A stretch of 64,000 bases of DNA from Eubacterium sp. Its GTDB lineage: Bacteria > Bacillota > Clostridia > Oscillospirales > Acutalibacteraceae. Positions within the stretch are counted from its first letter, which is position 1. Every line of letters starts with the position of its first letter. The stretch is taken from positions 1 through 64,000 of the forward strand of contig JAFSRN010000018.1 in the NCBI GenBank assembly GCA_017446095.1, written 5' to 3'. A program made the position numbers and the translations under genes. The notes under the pieces were generated by a model, which worked only from the letters and a program-made list of their open reading frames with translations, did no database searches and was not told the origin of the DNA. Below are positions 1-7,234 of the stretch, piece by piece.

Positions 1-3000
1 CAGTATATCTTTCAGCCTCTGCTTCAGTCATATCAACCTCGAAGCGGAGTGACGGAACAGATGTTGCAACGTATCTTACCTTCTGAACATCGATACCGTT
101 TGCGATTGCTGTGAAGCCTGTTGTGTCAAATGTAAAGCTGTCGAAGTTGTCAGCCTGATTTGCGAACGCAGACTCGTTGTAGCCAAAGAAGTTAGCTGCT
201 GCCTTACCGTAGTCAAGAACTGACTTAGCAAGTGTCTTAACAGCGTCTGTGTAGTCGCCTGCTGCGATTTCGTCACAGTAAGCTGCTACTGAGTAGTTGT
301 CATAGCTTCTGATTACGTCGCCTGCAGCGTTCTTGATGTCGATATCAATGTTATCTCTGATCTGTGCAGGAGCAACAACGATTGTGAGCTGCTTCTTACC
401 GCCAACTGTCGGAAGTGAAGCAAAGTCAACAGTCTTTGTTTCCTGATCGTCAGCCTGCTCATCAGGTGATGCGTTGAAGGTGTAAGTTACAGTCTTCTCT
501 GCGCCTGTATCATCGAGGTAAAGGTTAACGTCGATTTCGTCTGCAGTTGTGATGCTAACTTCGTCAGCAGGAACTCTTTCAAGAGTTGATGTGCCGTCGC
601 CGTTATCTACCCAGTCGTAACCTTCCGGTGCTGCCTGAGTAAATGTGTTAGCCTTGGTGATTTCTGCCTTTTCAGGTGTTGTCTCAAGAACGTTTTCAGC
701 TGTTGTGTCAACAATGATGTCGCCGTTCATTGTGCCGCTCTCAAGTGTAAGTGAGAAGCCGTTCTTCGGATCACTCTTTGAAGCGTAAACTTCAACGTCA
801 CCGTTGATTTCGGAATCGCCTGTTACAGTTACGTTAACTGACGGATATGAAGAATATCTGCATACGTCAAACGCAAATGCTGTGTTTACAGGGTTAGCAT
901 TGATAGTTGTGTCGTTAATTACAACATCACCGTTGTTGTTTGAAAGTGTGTAAACAGTAGCCGGTGCTGTTGTTGTGTTGTTAAGAGTGAGGGTCATGTT
1001 ATCAAGTGTAAGGTTAGAATAGTTCTGAACGAGCATTCTTGCCTTTTCACTGTAGATAGTACCGTTCTTAAAGGTAATTGTGTTGTCCTTAAGAAGCTGG
1101 AATGCCTGTGACTGTGTGTTCGGTGAACCAACGAGTGTACCGTCGATTGTGTATGTGCAACCGTTAAAGTCAACAGTGAGACCCTGAGTGTACTTACCCT
1201 GAGGTGCCTGAAGGCCGTTGCCTGCGCAATCCTTTACAAGAGTGATTGTGTCGCCGTCCTGTGCAGCGTTCCAAGCAGCTTCAAATGTGTCGTACTTAGC
1301 GTTGCCAATCTTAGCAACAGTATGTTCGTCAACGTTTACAACATAGCCGCCCTTTTCAGCGTCGTAGTTAGTTTCATAACCGTCAGCAGCAAGTTCGGAA
1401 ACGTCGCTTGAGAATACAGCTGTTGATGTACCCGGAATAACCTCGTCAACTCTCGGGTAATCAGCAGTCGGATAAAGCGGGTCGTCCTGCTTAGCGTAGC
1501 TTGCTACAGCTGCGCCGTTTGCAGATGTGATTGTACCAGCCTTAATTGCAACGGTAGGAATGTTACCCGGATAACCGCAAGAATCGATGATAATTGCGTC
1601 GCCTGTTGCGTCACAACCGTTGTTGTTGAACGTATAATCAGTCTTTGCGCCGGTTGCGTTGATAACAGCGTTGCCATAAACATTCAGAGTACCGGACTTA
1701 ATGTAAATGCCCGAACCACCTGTAAGATTAGCATTTGAGTAAACGTTTGTCTTAGCATAACCAGCTGCATAAACAACAGCATTTTCGTTGCTTGCAGTAA
1801 CTGTACCAGTGATGTTGATAGCAGCTGCATTAGTATTTACAGCAGGCTCAGCAACGTTACCGTTGATGTAAACGCCGTACTTAGAATTGATAGTACCGCC
1901 GAGCTGAAGCTTAGCACCGTATGAACCAGTACCGTTAGCACCAATCATAGCGCCGTAACCGTTAGGAGCGTTGATTGTTGCAGGTGTGGTAAGTGTAAAT
2001 GTGCTGTAGTTTGAGCCACTGTCTGTAGCTGCGCCGTAAACTGCTACTGCAGCATTAGCACCTGTGAAGTTTGCGTTAAGATTACCTGTACCTTTGATTG
2101 TAAGCTGACCGTGACGGATGTTGAATGCACGAGCAGTAGTGGTAATGTCGTTACCGTTCAAATCAATAGTAATCTTCTGATTGGCAGTAATTTCATATGT
2201 TGCCGGAAGCGTACAATCCTGAAGAAGAGTGATTGTTGCAGTAGCATCTGCAGCTACAGAATCAAGAGCATCTTTAAGAGAAGTAAATTCTGCAGAATTA
2301 GTTCTTGCTACTGAATTTGCGCTTACAGTCGTGATTTCACCAGAAGCGTTAACGTACTGTTCAGCAGGAAGATATGCAGAAACAGCTGTGTTTGCGGTTG
2401 AACCGTCATATGTCTTGTATGTACCGCCGTTGAGCTCTGTATCAGCCTTGGTTGTATCAAGTGACATTGTGCCGTTGAATTCACCGTCGTTGATAGTCAG
2501 CTTTGTATCGGTTGTGTTGCCTTCTGAAATAACATAGTCAAATGCCTGACCTGTTGTGAAGGTACCGCCGTTGATTTCAACCTCGCCGCGTGTATCGTTA
2601 ACAATGTAGTTACGATAGTTTCTTGTAGCGTTCGGATCCGGAACTGTCACGAATGTACCGTCGTTGATGGTGGTGCTTGCGTCAGCAGAGTTCTGATAAA
2701 CGATAACACCGCCGCGGTTTGCCTTGTCCATTACAAACTGACCGCCGTTGATTACAAGTTCGGATGAATCGAGTACATTGAAAATGTAAGCAGAAGAGTT
2801 AGCACCGTAGGTTGCATAGATAGCACCGCCGCCAACACTATCCTTAACAGTAAGCTTAGCACCGTTTTTAAGAACAAAGAGGTCTGTAGGATAAGAAACA
2901 GCAGTTTCACCGCTTACGCGGAAATACTGTGTGTGACCTTTAAGGTCGATTGTGATATCCTTACCGTCTACAGGAATAACAAGTGCGCCTGCTGTTGCAG

Positions 3001-3178
3001 GATACTCTGTAACGTCAGCAGTAAACTCGATTTCATCGCCGCTTGCAGCGCTTGCGATAGCAGCTTTAAGCTCTGCGCCGGTTGCAACGCCTGTTGCAGC
3101 GAATACGGTGAAAGGCATCATTGATACAGCCATAAGAATTGAAAGAGCGATCGCTAAAATTTTCTTTGAAATTCTCAT
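1..3178 (-). CDS. Secreted parallel beta-helix surface protein (partial, C-terminus beyond the window)
   Basis: The frame is open from the ATG at 3178 to the left edge (about 1059 codons). AAAGGA lies upstream of the start. Residues 1-28 form a signal peptide (Lys-containing start, hydrophobic core, FAA end). The body is Asn/Gly/Thr-rich with many short 'INGGTF'-like rungs, as in pectin-lyase-like beta-helices of adhesins. Three modules open alike: near residue 33 (ELKAAIASAASGDEIEFTAD), near 295 (SLKDALDSVAADATATITLL) and near 626 (TFEAAWNAAQDGDTITLVKD). From about residue 869 a different domain begins (VYLYL-type strands, then YDNYSVAAYCDEI and a Lys/Ala helix ending in DYGKAA), which I recall from other Ruminococcus-type secreted proteins. 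Ligand and enzymatic activity are unknown; an adhesin or polysaccharide-binding role is inference. It occupies the place where rpoB usually follows rplL. Confidence 0.8.
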   Translation of the reverse strand, partial: MRISKKILAIALSILMAVSMMPFTVFAATGVATGAELKAAIASAASGDEIEFTADVTEYPATAGALVIPVDGKDITIDLKGHTQYFRVSGETAVSYPTDLFVLKNGAKLTVKDSVGGGAIYATYGANSSAYIFNVLDSSELVINGGQFVMDKANRGGVIVYQNSADASTTINDGTFVTVPDPNATRNYRNYIVNDTRGEVEINGGTFTTGQAFDYVISEGNTTDTKLTINDGEFNGTMSLDTTKADTELNGGTYKTYDGSTANTAVSAYLPAEQYVNASGEITTVSANSVARTNSAEFTSLKDALDSVAADATATITLLQDCTLPATYEITANQKITIDLNGNDITTTARAFNIRHGQLTIKGTGNLNANFTGANAAVAVYGAATDSGSNYSTFTLTTPATINAPNGYGAMIGANGTGSYGAKLQLGGTINSKYGVYINGNVAEPAVNTNAAAINITGTVTASNENAVVYAAGYAKTNVYSNANLTGGSGIYIKSGTLNVYGNAVINATGAKTDYTFNNNGCDATGDAIIIDSCGYPGNIPTVAIKAGTITSANGAAVASYAKQDDPLYPTADYPRVDEVIPGTSTAVFSSDVSELAADGYETNYDAEKGGYVVNVDEHTVAKIGNAKYDTFEAAWNAAQDGDTITLVKDCAGNGLQAPQGKYTQGLTVDFNGCTYTIDGTLVGSPNTQSQAFQLLKDNTITFKNGTIYSEKARMLVQNYSNLTLDNMTLTLNNTTTAPATVYTLSNNNGDVVINDTTINANPVNTAFAFDVCRYSSYPSVNVTVTGDSEINGDVEVYASKSDPKNGFSLTLESGTMNGDIIVDTTAENVLETTPEKAEITKANTFTQAAPEGYDWVDNGDGTSTLERVPADEVSITTADEIDVNLYLDDTGAEKTVTYTFNASPDEQADDQETKTVDFASLPTVGGKKQLTIVVAPAQIRDNIDIDIKNAAGDVIRSYDNYSVAAYCDEIAAGDYTDAVKTLAKSVLDYGKAAANFFGYNESAFANQADNFDSFTFDTTGFTAIANGIDVQKVRYVATSVPSLRFEVDMTEAEAERYT

Positions 3179-3184
3179 TTTAAT

Positions 3185-3330
3185 CAAATCCTTTCATATT
3201 TTGGAATTTTTTTGATTGTTAATATTTAATAGTGGCTCGTTGAGAACCCTGCGCAGCTGACCCCGTTTGTTAACAAGTTTGTTCATAATTAACTAACCTG
3301 CGTGTGGAACTCCCCACCTTAAATATAGCT
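3185..3330 (-). other. Long, possibly structured 5' leader of the surface protein gene
   Basis: The leader downstream of the promoter contains GUGG-GGAGUU-CCAC, a GCAG that can pair with the CUGC about 45 nt downstream, a CUGCGCAG palindrome, and CUC-AAC-GAG near the 3' end. No riboswitch class that I know matches it. Structure and function are unproven. Confidence 0.35.
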
Positions 3331-3332
3331 TT

Positions 3333-3361
3333 AGTATATTATAAATATATACAGATGTCAA
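3333..3361 (-). promoter_or_regulatory. Promoter of the beta-helix surface protein gene
   Basis: On the minus strand TTGACA (3356-3361) and TATACT (3333-3338) are separated by 17 bp. This predicts a transcript with a leader of about 145 nt before the ATG at 3178. Confidence 0.65.
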
Positions 3362-3454
3362 TATATATGTAGCAATTTTTTCGCGAAATCTAACATTGTA
3401 AACTTTTTGTAAACAAAATATGAACTCACAAGGTTACTCACTACGCTCGGACAA

Positions 3455-3775
3455 TTATAACGGACGAGCGGTGCTCGTCCCTACGAATCGTTGATAATAC
3501 GCACATACCGTAGGGACGACCATTGGTCGTCCGCAATTGTAGGGAGCGGCCCTTGGAGCGGCGCCTCACCCTTTTGTCACCTGCGGTGACATTTCCCCTC
3601 ACAGGGGAATCACCCCGACGATCCAAGGATGCATCGTTCCGCGAAATCCCGTAGGGGCGATTCACGAATCGCCCGCCAACCTGTAGGTCGCGATGCCCAC
3701 ATCGCGCCGCCAATCCGCAGGGGCGGGTTTCCTAACCCGCCCGCGGGTCGTCGAGGACGCCGACCCCTACGCAAT
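3455..3775. repeat. Mosaic array of REP-like hairpins with constant flanks and different stems
   Basis: At least six short palindromes follow one another. Each starts with GTAGG(G) and ends near CCGC, or the reverse, with different stem sequences: 3461-3484 (GGACGAGC stem, reversed), 3510-3534 (GGACGACC), 3539-3640 (composite, GGAGCGGC start), 3651-3677 (GGGCGATT), 3682-3711 (GTCGCGAT), 3718-3746 (GGGCGGGTT), 3746-3771 (reversed). Spacing is irregular and there are no unique spacers, so this is not CRISPR. The GTAGGGAGCGGC unit recurs at 5555, 5754 (reverse), 9774 and 26672 (reverse). Confidence 0.8.
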
Positions 3776-3828
3776 ACAATGAGTGTGAGCGTAGCTCGCC
3801 CAACCCCTTGAGCCTTGAGTCTATAAAC

Positions 3829-3854
3829 AAAAAAACCGCCGAAGCGGTTTTTTG
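3829..3854 (-). terminator. Terminator of rplJL
   Basis: AAACCGC-CGAA-GCGGTTT hairpin with A and T runs on both sides, 22 bases past the rplL stop. It can work in both directions. Confidence 0.8.
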
Positions 3855-3875
3855 TTTATGGATTGTAAAGTTAGC

Positions 3876-4253
3876 TTACTTAAGCTCAACAGTAGCGCCA
3901 GCCTCTTCAAGCTTAGCCTTAAGTTCCTCAGCCTCTGCTGCAGGTACGCCTTCCTTAACAGGTGCAGGTGCGCCGTCAACAACAGCCTTTGCTTCCTTAA
4001 GACCAAGGCCTGTAGCCTCACGTACAGCCTTGATAACTGCGATCTTCTGTGCGCCTGCTGATGCAAGGATTACGTCGAAGTCTGTCTTCTCTTCAGCTGC
4101 TGCTGCGCCACCTTCTGCAGGTGCTGCAACTGCTACAGCTGCTGCTGCGCTTACGCCGAATTCTTCTTCTACTGCTGATACGAGCTCTGAAAGCTCAAGA
4201 ACTGTGAGCTCTTTAAGAGCGTCAACAATTGCGGTAACTTTTTCTGATGCCAT
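3876..4253 (-). CDS. rplL: 50S ribosomal protein L7/L12
   Basis: This 125-residue protein is of normal family length. It forms the flexible dimers of the ribosomal stalk that recruit translational GTPases. The N-terminal dimerisation helix (residues 1-32, rich in LELSELV) is followed by an Ala/Pro/Glu hinge (about 33-52) and the compact C-terminal domain with the conserved [15 protein letters not shown] stretch. GGAGG lies just before the ATG at 4253. It follows rplJ after a 215-base gap that is largely a repeat element, an unusually long spacing for rplJ-rplL. A strong terminator follows, and rpoB, its usual downstream neighbour, is absent. Confidence 0.97.
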   Translation of the reverse strand: MASEKVTAIVDALKELTVLELSELVSAVEEEFGVSAAAAVAVAAPAEGGAAAAEEKTDFDVILASAGAQKIAVIKAVREATGLGLKEAKAVVDGAPAPVKEGVPAAEAEELKAKLEEAGATVELK

Positions 4254-4289
4254 TTTGTTTTCCTCCGTAAATAATAATGTAATAAAATT

Positions 4290-4465
4290 AGTTTTGAGTT
4301 TTGAGTTTTAAGTTTTGAGCTTGAAGTATCTCGCTTCGCTCAATCAATATTATAGCCGTGCGCAGCACCCAACCCCTTGAGCCTTGAGTCTTGCGCCTTG
4401 AGCCTAAACATAATGTCGCGAGCAGCGCCAAATAGCTTAACACATAACACTTAAAACTTAAAACC
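4290..4465. repeat. Inverted-arm repeat element between rplJ and rplL
   Basis: The left arm (4290-4320) is built of GTTTTGAGTTTTGAGTTTTAAG-like words. The right arm (4435-4464) carries the complement (ACACTTAAAACTTAAAACC). Between them are a core with ATTATA and GTGCGCAGCACCC, and a nested arm of CCTTGAGCCTTGAGTCTTG words at 4373-4414. It has the same build as the elements at 11524, 24765, 31514, 35582, 36737, 46012 and 62263. Confidence 0.7.
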
Positions 4466-4468
4466 GGA

Positions 4469-5119
4469 TTAATCTGCTGATTCTTCAGCGGGTGCTTCTG
4501 CAGGAGCTTCCTCTGCTGCAGGAGCCTCTTCAGCTGCCGGTGCTGCTTCCTCTGCAGGAGCCTCAGCCGGTGCTTCTTCTGCTGCCGGTGCCTCTTCTTC
4601 CTTAGCTTCCGGCTCGCAAGCCTCTACGCCGCCTTTGTCCACGATAGCCTGAACGCCGCGCGCAAATGCTGCGATAGGTGCGTTGAATACGCTGCAAACT
4701 GTTGCAAGAAGAACTTCTCTTGAAGGTAACTTAGCAAGAGAAACAATCTTTGCATCGTCAATGATTTCGCCGTCAAGGTAACCTGTCTTGATGTTGAAAT
4801 TCTTGTGTGCTTCCGCATACTTGTTAAGAATACGGGCAGCAGCAACGTAATCGTCTGTGCTTGTTGCAACTGCGGTTGTGCCTTCTACAACACTGCTGTC
4901 GATTGCAAGGCCTGCATCCTCTGCTGCACGGGCAAGGATTGAGTTTTTAACTACTGTGTAGTTAACGTTTGCTTCGCGCAGTTCGCGGCGAAGTTTTGTG
5001 TCGTCCTCAACATTGATGCCCTTGTAGTCAACAATGATGCCTGCACAGGAATCTTTAAGTCTTGCGGAAAGTTCAGCAACCTGCTGCTTTTTCTTTTCAA
5101 GAACTACTGTACTTGGCAT
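4469..5119 (-). CDS. rplJ: 50S ribosomal protein L10 with an extended acidic Ala/Pro/Glu tail
   Basis: L10 anchors L7/L12 dimers on 23S rRNA at the stalk base and autoregulates its operon by binding the L10 leader. Residues 1-165 match the family: N-terminal rRNA-binding part (VLEKKKQQVAELSARLKDS, DYKGINVEDDTKLRRELREA) and the C-terminal helix that binds L7/L12. The protein is 216 residues instead of about 165-175. The surplus is a low-complexity tail (about 170-216) of EEAPAEAPAEEAAPAAEE-type repeats, reminiscent in composition of the acidic tails of archaeal and eukaryotic P0 stalk proteins but without evident homology. The start at 5119 has GGAGG 8 bases upstream. Confidence 0.95.
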   Translation of the reverse strand: MPSTVVLEKKKQQVAELSARLKDSCAGIIVDYKGINVEDDTKLRRELREANVNYTVVKNSILARAAEDAGLAIDSSVVEGTTAVATSTDDYVAAARILNKYAEAHKNFNIKTGYLDGEIIDDAKIVSLAKLPSREVLLATVCSVFNAPIAAFARGVQAIVDKGGVEACEPEAKEEEAPAAEEAPAEAPAEEAAPAAEEAPAAEEAPAEAPAEESAD

Positions 5120-5173
5120 TTACTTTACCTCCATAATTATTTGCCGCGTCGCCGCGGACTTGAGGCTGTTTAT

Positions 5174-5310
5174 CCAAAAAGAAAGTGCATTCCCAAAGAG
5201 AGAATGCACGACATTACATAAATATTGCGTAATGCTCATTCCTCGGCAGGCGTGGGGACAAGTCACCCGTCTTACGTCTTGCGACACCTGCTGTCTTTGG
5301 TTGAACAGCG
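5174..5310 (-). ncRNA. Ribosomal protein L10 leader with intrinsic attenuator
   Basis: On the minus strand, CCAAAGACAGCAGGTG (5285-5300) and CCTGCCGAGG (5241-5250) are the hallmark paired segments of the L10 leader in Firmicutes. Downstream, GTGCATTC (5202-5209, minus) pairs with GAATGCAC (5185-5192), followed by TTTCTTTTT, forming an attenuator about 60 bases before the rplJ ATG. Known biology: L10 or L10-L12 binding represses rplJL. Here termination is the likely mechanism (inference). Confidence 0.85.
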
Positions 5311-5316
5311 AACACT

Positions 5317-5345
5317 ATTATAATGTATATAATATTATTTGTCAA
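5317..5345 (-). promoter_or_regulatory. Promoter of rplJL
   Basis: Consensus TTGACA (5340-5345) and TATAAT (5317-5322) on the minus strand with exactly 17 bp between them, just upstream of the L10 leader and 20 bases past the stop codon of the transposase gene. Confidence 0.9.
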
Positions 5346-5364
5346 GAGTTTTTTATTACTTAAT

Positions 5365-5868
5365 TTATATATAATACTTATCTTTACCGAGCACCCACTT
5401 TTTCGGATTTTCGTCAATGTATTGAATGTGATTCAGATAATCTTCCTCATCGCGTATAATGTGGTCGTAAAAGCCCGTTTGCCATATATTTGCGCCAATT
5501 TGTTTGTTGCAAAAACGTTTTAATGTGCCGATGTATTGCGAAAGCTTGGAATTTGTAGGGAGCGGCGACCCCGACGCTCCACTGAAATTCGCGGACTCTA
5601 TTGATATTATAATATGTATATGATTAGGCATAATAACATATTTTTCCGCAACAATATCGCTGTATATGCTGTTCATTGTTTTTATGTTTTCCTCAACAAC
5701 GGCGCCGTATTCTTTAAGCAGTACCTGCGGAGCGTCGGGGTCGCCGCTCCCTACAACCGAAGAAAGAACGCACTTCATATCTTTAACGCAAATCGTAACA
5801 AAGTACTTCCCGTTTGAAGAATAATCATATTTGTTGAGTCGTGGCAATTTTCTGCTTTTCTTTTCCAT
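5365..5868 (-). CDS. REP-associated tyrosine transposase (Y1/HUH, IS200-like; RAYT family)
   Basis: This 167-residue protein belongs to the COG1943/Y1_Tnp family of single-stranded DNA transposases that act on palindromic REP sequences. The HUH motif is in KYVIMPNHIHIIISIE (about residues 82-97). The candidate nucleophilic Tyr lies in the helix KLSQYIGTLKRFCNK, and the family ending YDHIIRDEEDYLNHIQYIDE is present, so the gene looks intact. Two stretches (VVGSGDPDAP and SGASGSPLPT) are encoded by perfect inverted copies of a 26-base REP hairpin (5555-5580 and 5729-5754). The ATG at 5868 was chosen over an upstream TTG at 5886 that lies in the rplA terminator tail. It sits between rplA and rplJ in the same direction, bracketed by the rplA terminator and the rplJ promoter. 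Confidence 0.88.
   Translation of the reverse strand: MEKKSRKLPRLNKYDYSSNGKYFVTICVKDMKCVLSSVVGSGDPDAPQVLLKEYGAVVEENIKTMNSIYSDIVAEKYVIMPNHIHIIISIESANFSGASGSPLPTNSKLSQYIGTLKRFCNKQIGANIWQTGFYDHIIRDEEDYLNHIQYIDENPKKWVLGKDKYYI
5555..5583. repeat. REP-like hairpin inside the transposase gene, copy 1
   Basis: GTAGGGAGCGGCGACCCC followed by GACGCTCC, with GGAGCG/CGCTCC as the stem. It is translated in frame as part of SGASGSPLPT. The 26-base core is identical, in inverted orientation, to copy 2 at 5727-5754. Confidence 0.85.
5727..5754. repeat. REP-like hairpin inside the transposase gene, copy 2 (inverted)
   Basis: Reverse-oriented copy of the unit at 5555, starting GCGGAGCGTCGGGG and ending GCTCCCTAC. 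It is translated in frame as VVGSGDPDAP. An almost identical free copy, with one base changed in the loop, lies at 26645-26672. Confidence 0.85.
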
Positions 5869-5883
5869 ACTCACTTTATAACA

Positions 5884-5916
5884 CAAATAAAAGGGAACGG
5901 CAAATCCGTTCCCTTT
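5884..5916 (-). terminator. Terminator after rplA
   Basis: AAAGGGAACGG (5890-5900) and CCGTTCCCTTT (5906-5916) form an 11-bp stem with a 5-base loop. On the minus strand it is followed by a T-rich tail. It closes the rpmG-to-rplA transcription unit before the transposase gene. Confidence 0.88.
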
Positions 5917-5931
5917 ATAACTTATACTATA

Positions 5932-6633
5932 TTATTCTGCGTTTGAGCCAACCTTATTGGGGTTGATTCTGATACCAGGGCCCATTGTTGAAGCAACTGC
6001 GCAGGACTTGATGTACTGGCCTTTTGCTGCTTCCGGCTTTGCTTTGATGATAGCGTCAAGCAGAGCGTTAAAGTTTTCCATAAGCTTATCTGTGCCGAAG
6101 GAAACCTTACCGATCGGGCAGTGAATGATGTTTGTCTTGTCAAGACGGTATTCAATCTTACCAGCCTTAGCTTCCTGAACAGCCTGAGCAACGTTAGGTG
6201 TAACGGTGCCTGCCTTCGGTGACGGCATAAGACCGCGGGGACCGAGGATTTTACCGAGTCTACCAACAAAGCCCATCATATCGGGGGATGCGATAGCAAC
6301 GTCAAATTCCATCCAGCCGCCCTGGATTTTCTGCACGAGGTCAGCGTCGCCGACAACGTCTGCGCCTGCAGCCTCTGCAGCCTTTGCGAGGTCGCCTTTA
6401 GCGAATACTGCAACTCTTACGTCTTTACCTGTGCCGTTTGGAAGAACTACTGCACCACGAACCTGCTGGTCTGCGTGACGTGAGTCAACGCCCAGACGAA
6501 CGTGAACCTCAACAGTTTCGTCAAACTTTGCTTTTGCTGTCTGTGCAACGAGGTCAAGTGCCTCTTTGGTTGTGTATAAGTTAGCGCGGTCAATTAATTT
6601 CGCGCTGTCTGTAAATTTCTTTCCGTGTTTCAT
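5932..6633 (-). CDS. rplA: 50S ribosomal protein L1
   Basis: L1 forms the mobile L1 stalk that guides deacylated tRNA out of the E site. In many bacteria it also represses its own mRNA. Length is 233 residues, normal for the family. Visible landmarks are [20 protein letters not shown] at the start, the central domain with [20 protein letters not shown] (the L1 signature), and the typical end [13 protein letters not shown] clear SD (GGAGGT) precedes the ATG at 6633. It lies 48 bases downstream of rplK, as in the standard rplKA pair, and is terminated by the hairpin at 5884-5916. Confidence 0.97.
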   Translation of the reverse strand: MKHGKKFTDSAKLIDRANLYTTKEALDLVAQTAKAKFDETVEVHVRLGVDSRHADQQVRGAVVLPNGTGKDVRVAVFAKGDLAKAAEAAGADVVGDADLVQKIQGGWMEFDVAIASPDMMGFVGRLGKILGPRGLMPSPKAGTVTPNVAQAVQEAKAGKIEYRLDKTNIIHCPIGKVSFGTDKLMENFNALLDAIIKAKPEAAKGQYIKSCAVASTMGPGIRINPNKVGSNAE

Positions 6634-6681
6634 ATAAATTACCTCCAGTGGTTAAATCGGATTCTTCCTCCCACAAGGGAA

Positions 6682-7107
6682 TTAGTCTTCTACTACTATA
6701 CCCATGCTGCGTGCTGTGCCTGCAATCATAGACATTGCAGTTTCAATGTTAGCAGCGTTAAGGTCGGGCATCTTTGTTTCAGCAATCTTCTGAATATCAG
6801 CCTTGGATATTGTGGCAACCTTGTCCTTATTCGGAACGCCTGATGCCTTTTCAATACCGCAAGCCTTCTTAATAAGAACTGCCGCGGGCGGTGTCTTTGT
6901 AACAAATGTGAATGAACGGTCCTCGTAAACCGTGATTACTACAGGGATAATAAGACCTGCGTCATTCTTTGTTCTGTCATTAAATTCCTTTGTGAATGCA
7001 ACGATGTTTACACCGTGCTGACCGAGTGCAGGACCAACTGGTGGTGCCGGTGTGGCTTTACCTGCCGGGATTTGAAGTTTAATTAAACCTACTACCTTTT
7101 GAGCCAT
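6682..7107 (-). CDS. rplK: 50S ribosomal protein L11
   Basis: L11 binds the GTPase-associated region of 23S rRNA together with L10 and influences factor binding and the stringent response. It has 141 residues, the standard length. The N-terminal domain carries the proline-rich [19 protein letters not shown] motif, and the C-terminal RNA-binding domain ends in the [16 protein letters not shown] pattern. AGGAGG precedes the ATG at 7107. A 127-base gap separates it from nusG. That gap includes a weak hairpin at 7145-7166, so rplKA might have an extra regulated start there (inference). Confidence 0.97.
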   Translation of the reverse strand: MAQKVVGLIKLQIPAGKATPAPPVGPALGQHGVNIVAFTKEFNDRTKNDAGLIIPVVITVYEDRSFTFVTKTPPAAVLIKKACGIEKASGVPNKDKVATISKADIQKIAETKMPDLNAANIETAMSMIAGTARSMGIVVED

Positions 7108-7144
7108 AATTATTTCCTCCTAAAAAATGTGGTAAATTGCGGAG

Positions 7145-7166
7145 AAAAACGGACAAACCGTTTTAT
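7145..7166 (-). terminator. Weak terminator-like hairpin between nusG and rplK
   Basis: AAACGG-TTTGT-CCGTTT on the minus strand followed by further T residues. The stem is only 6 bp, so partial read-through into rplK is expected. Confidence 0.4.
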
Positions 7167-7234
7167 TCCTCCCACTCATAAAGCGGTATAAATACTGCCT
7201 TATGGTAAATGCAGTTACCTGCTAATTACTTAAA

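Larger units (their letters stand above)
3179..3875. other. Gene-free stretch between the surface protein and rplL
   Basis: This 697-base stretch holds, from left to right, the leader and promoter of the surface protein gene, an AT-rich segment (3360-3425), the REP-like hairpin array (3455-3775), half of a TTGAGCC-type repeat arm (3800-3825) and the rplL terminator (3829-3854). No convincing protein gene was found; the short frames inside are translations of repeats. Confidence 0.75.

Noticed and set aside
3455-3775. Possible CRISPR array
   Set aside because: Repeats are palindromes of differing stem sequence with irregular spacing, no unique spacers of constant length, and no cas genes nearby.
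5365-5886. Complete insertion sequence with accessory genes
   Set aside because: No IS605-type tnpB or omega-RNA, and no clear element ends flank the single transposase gene; a domesticated RAYT is more likely.
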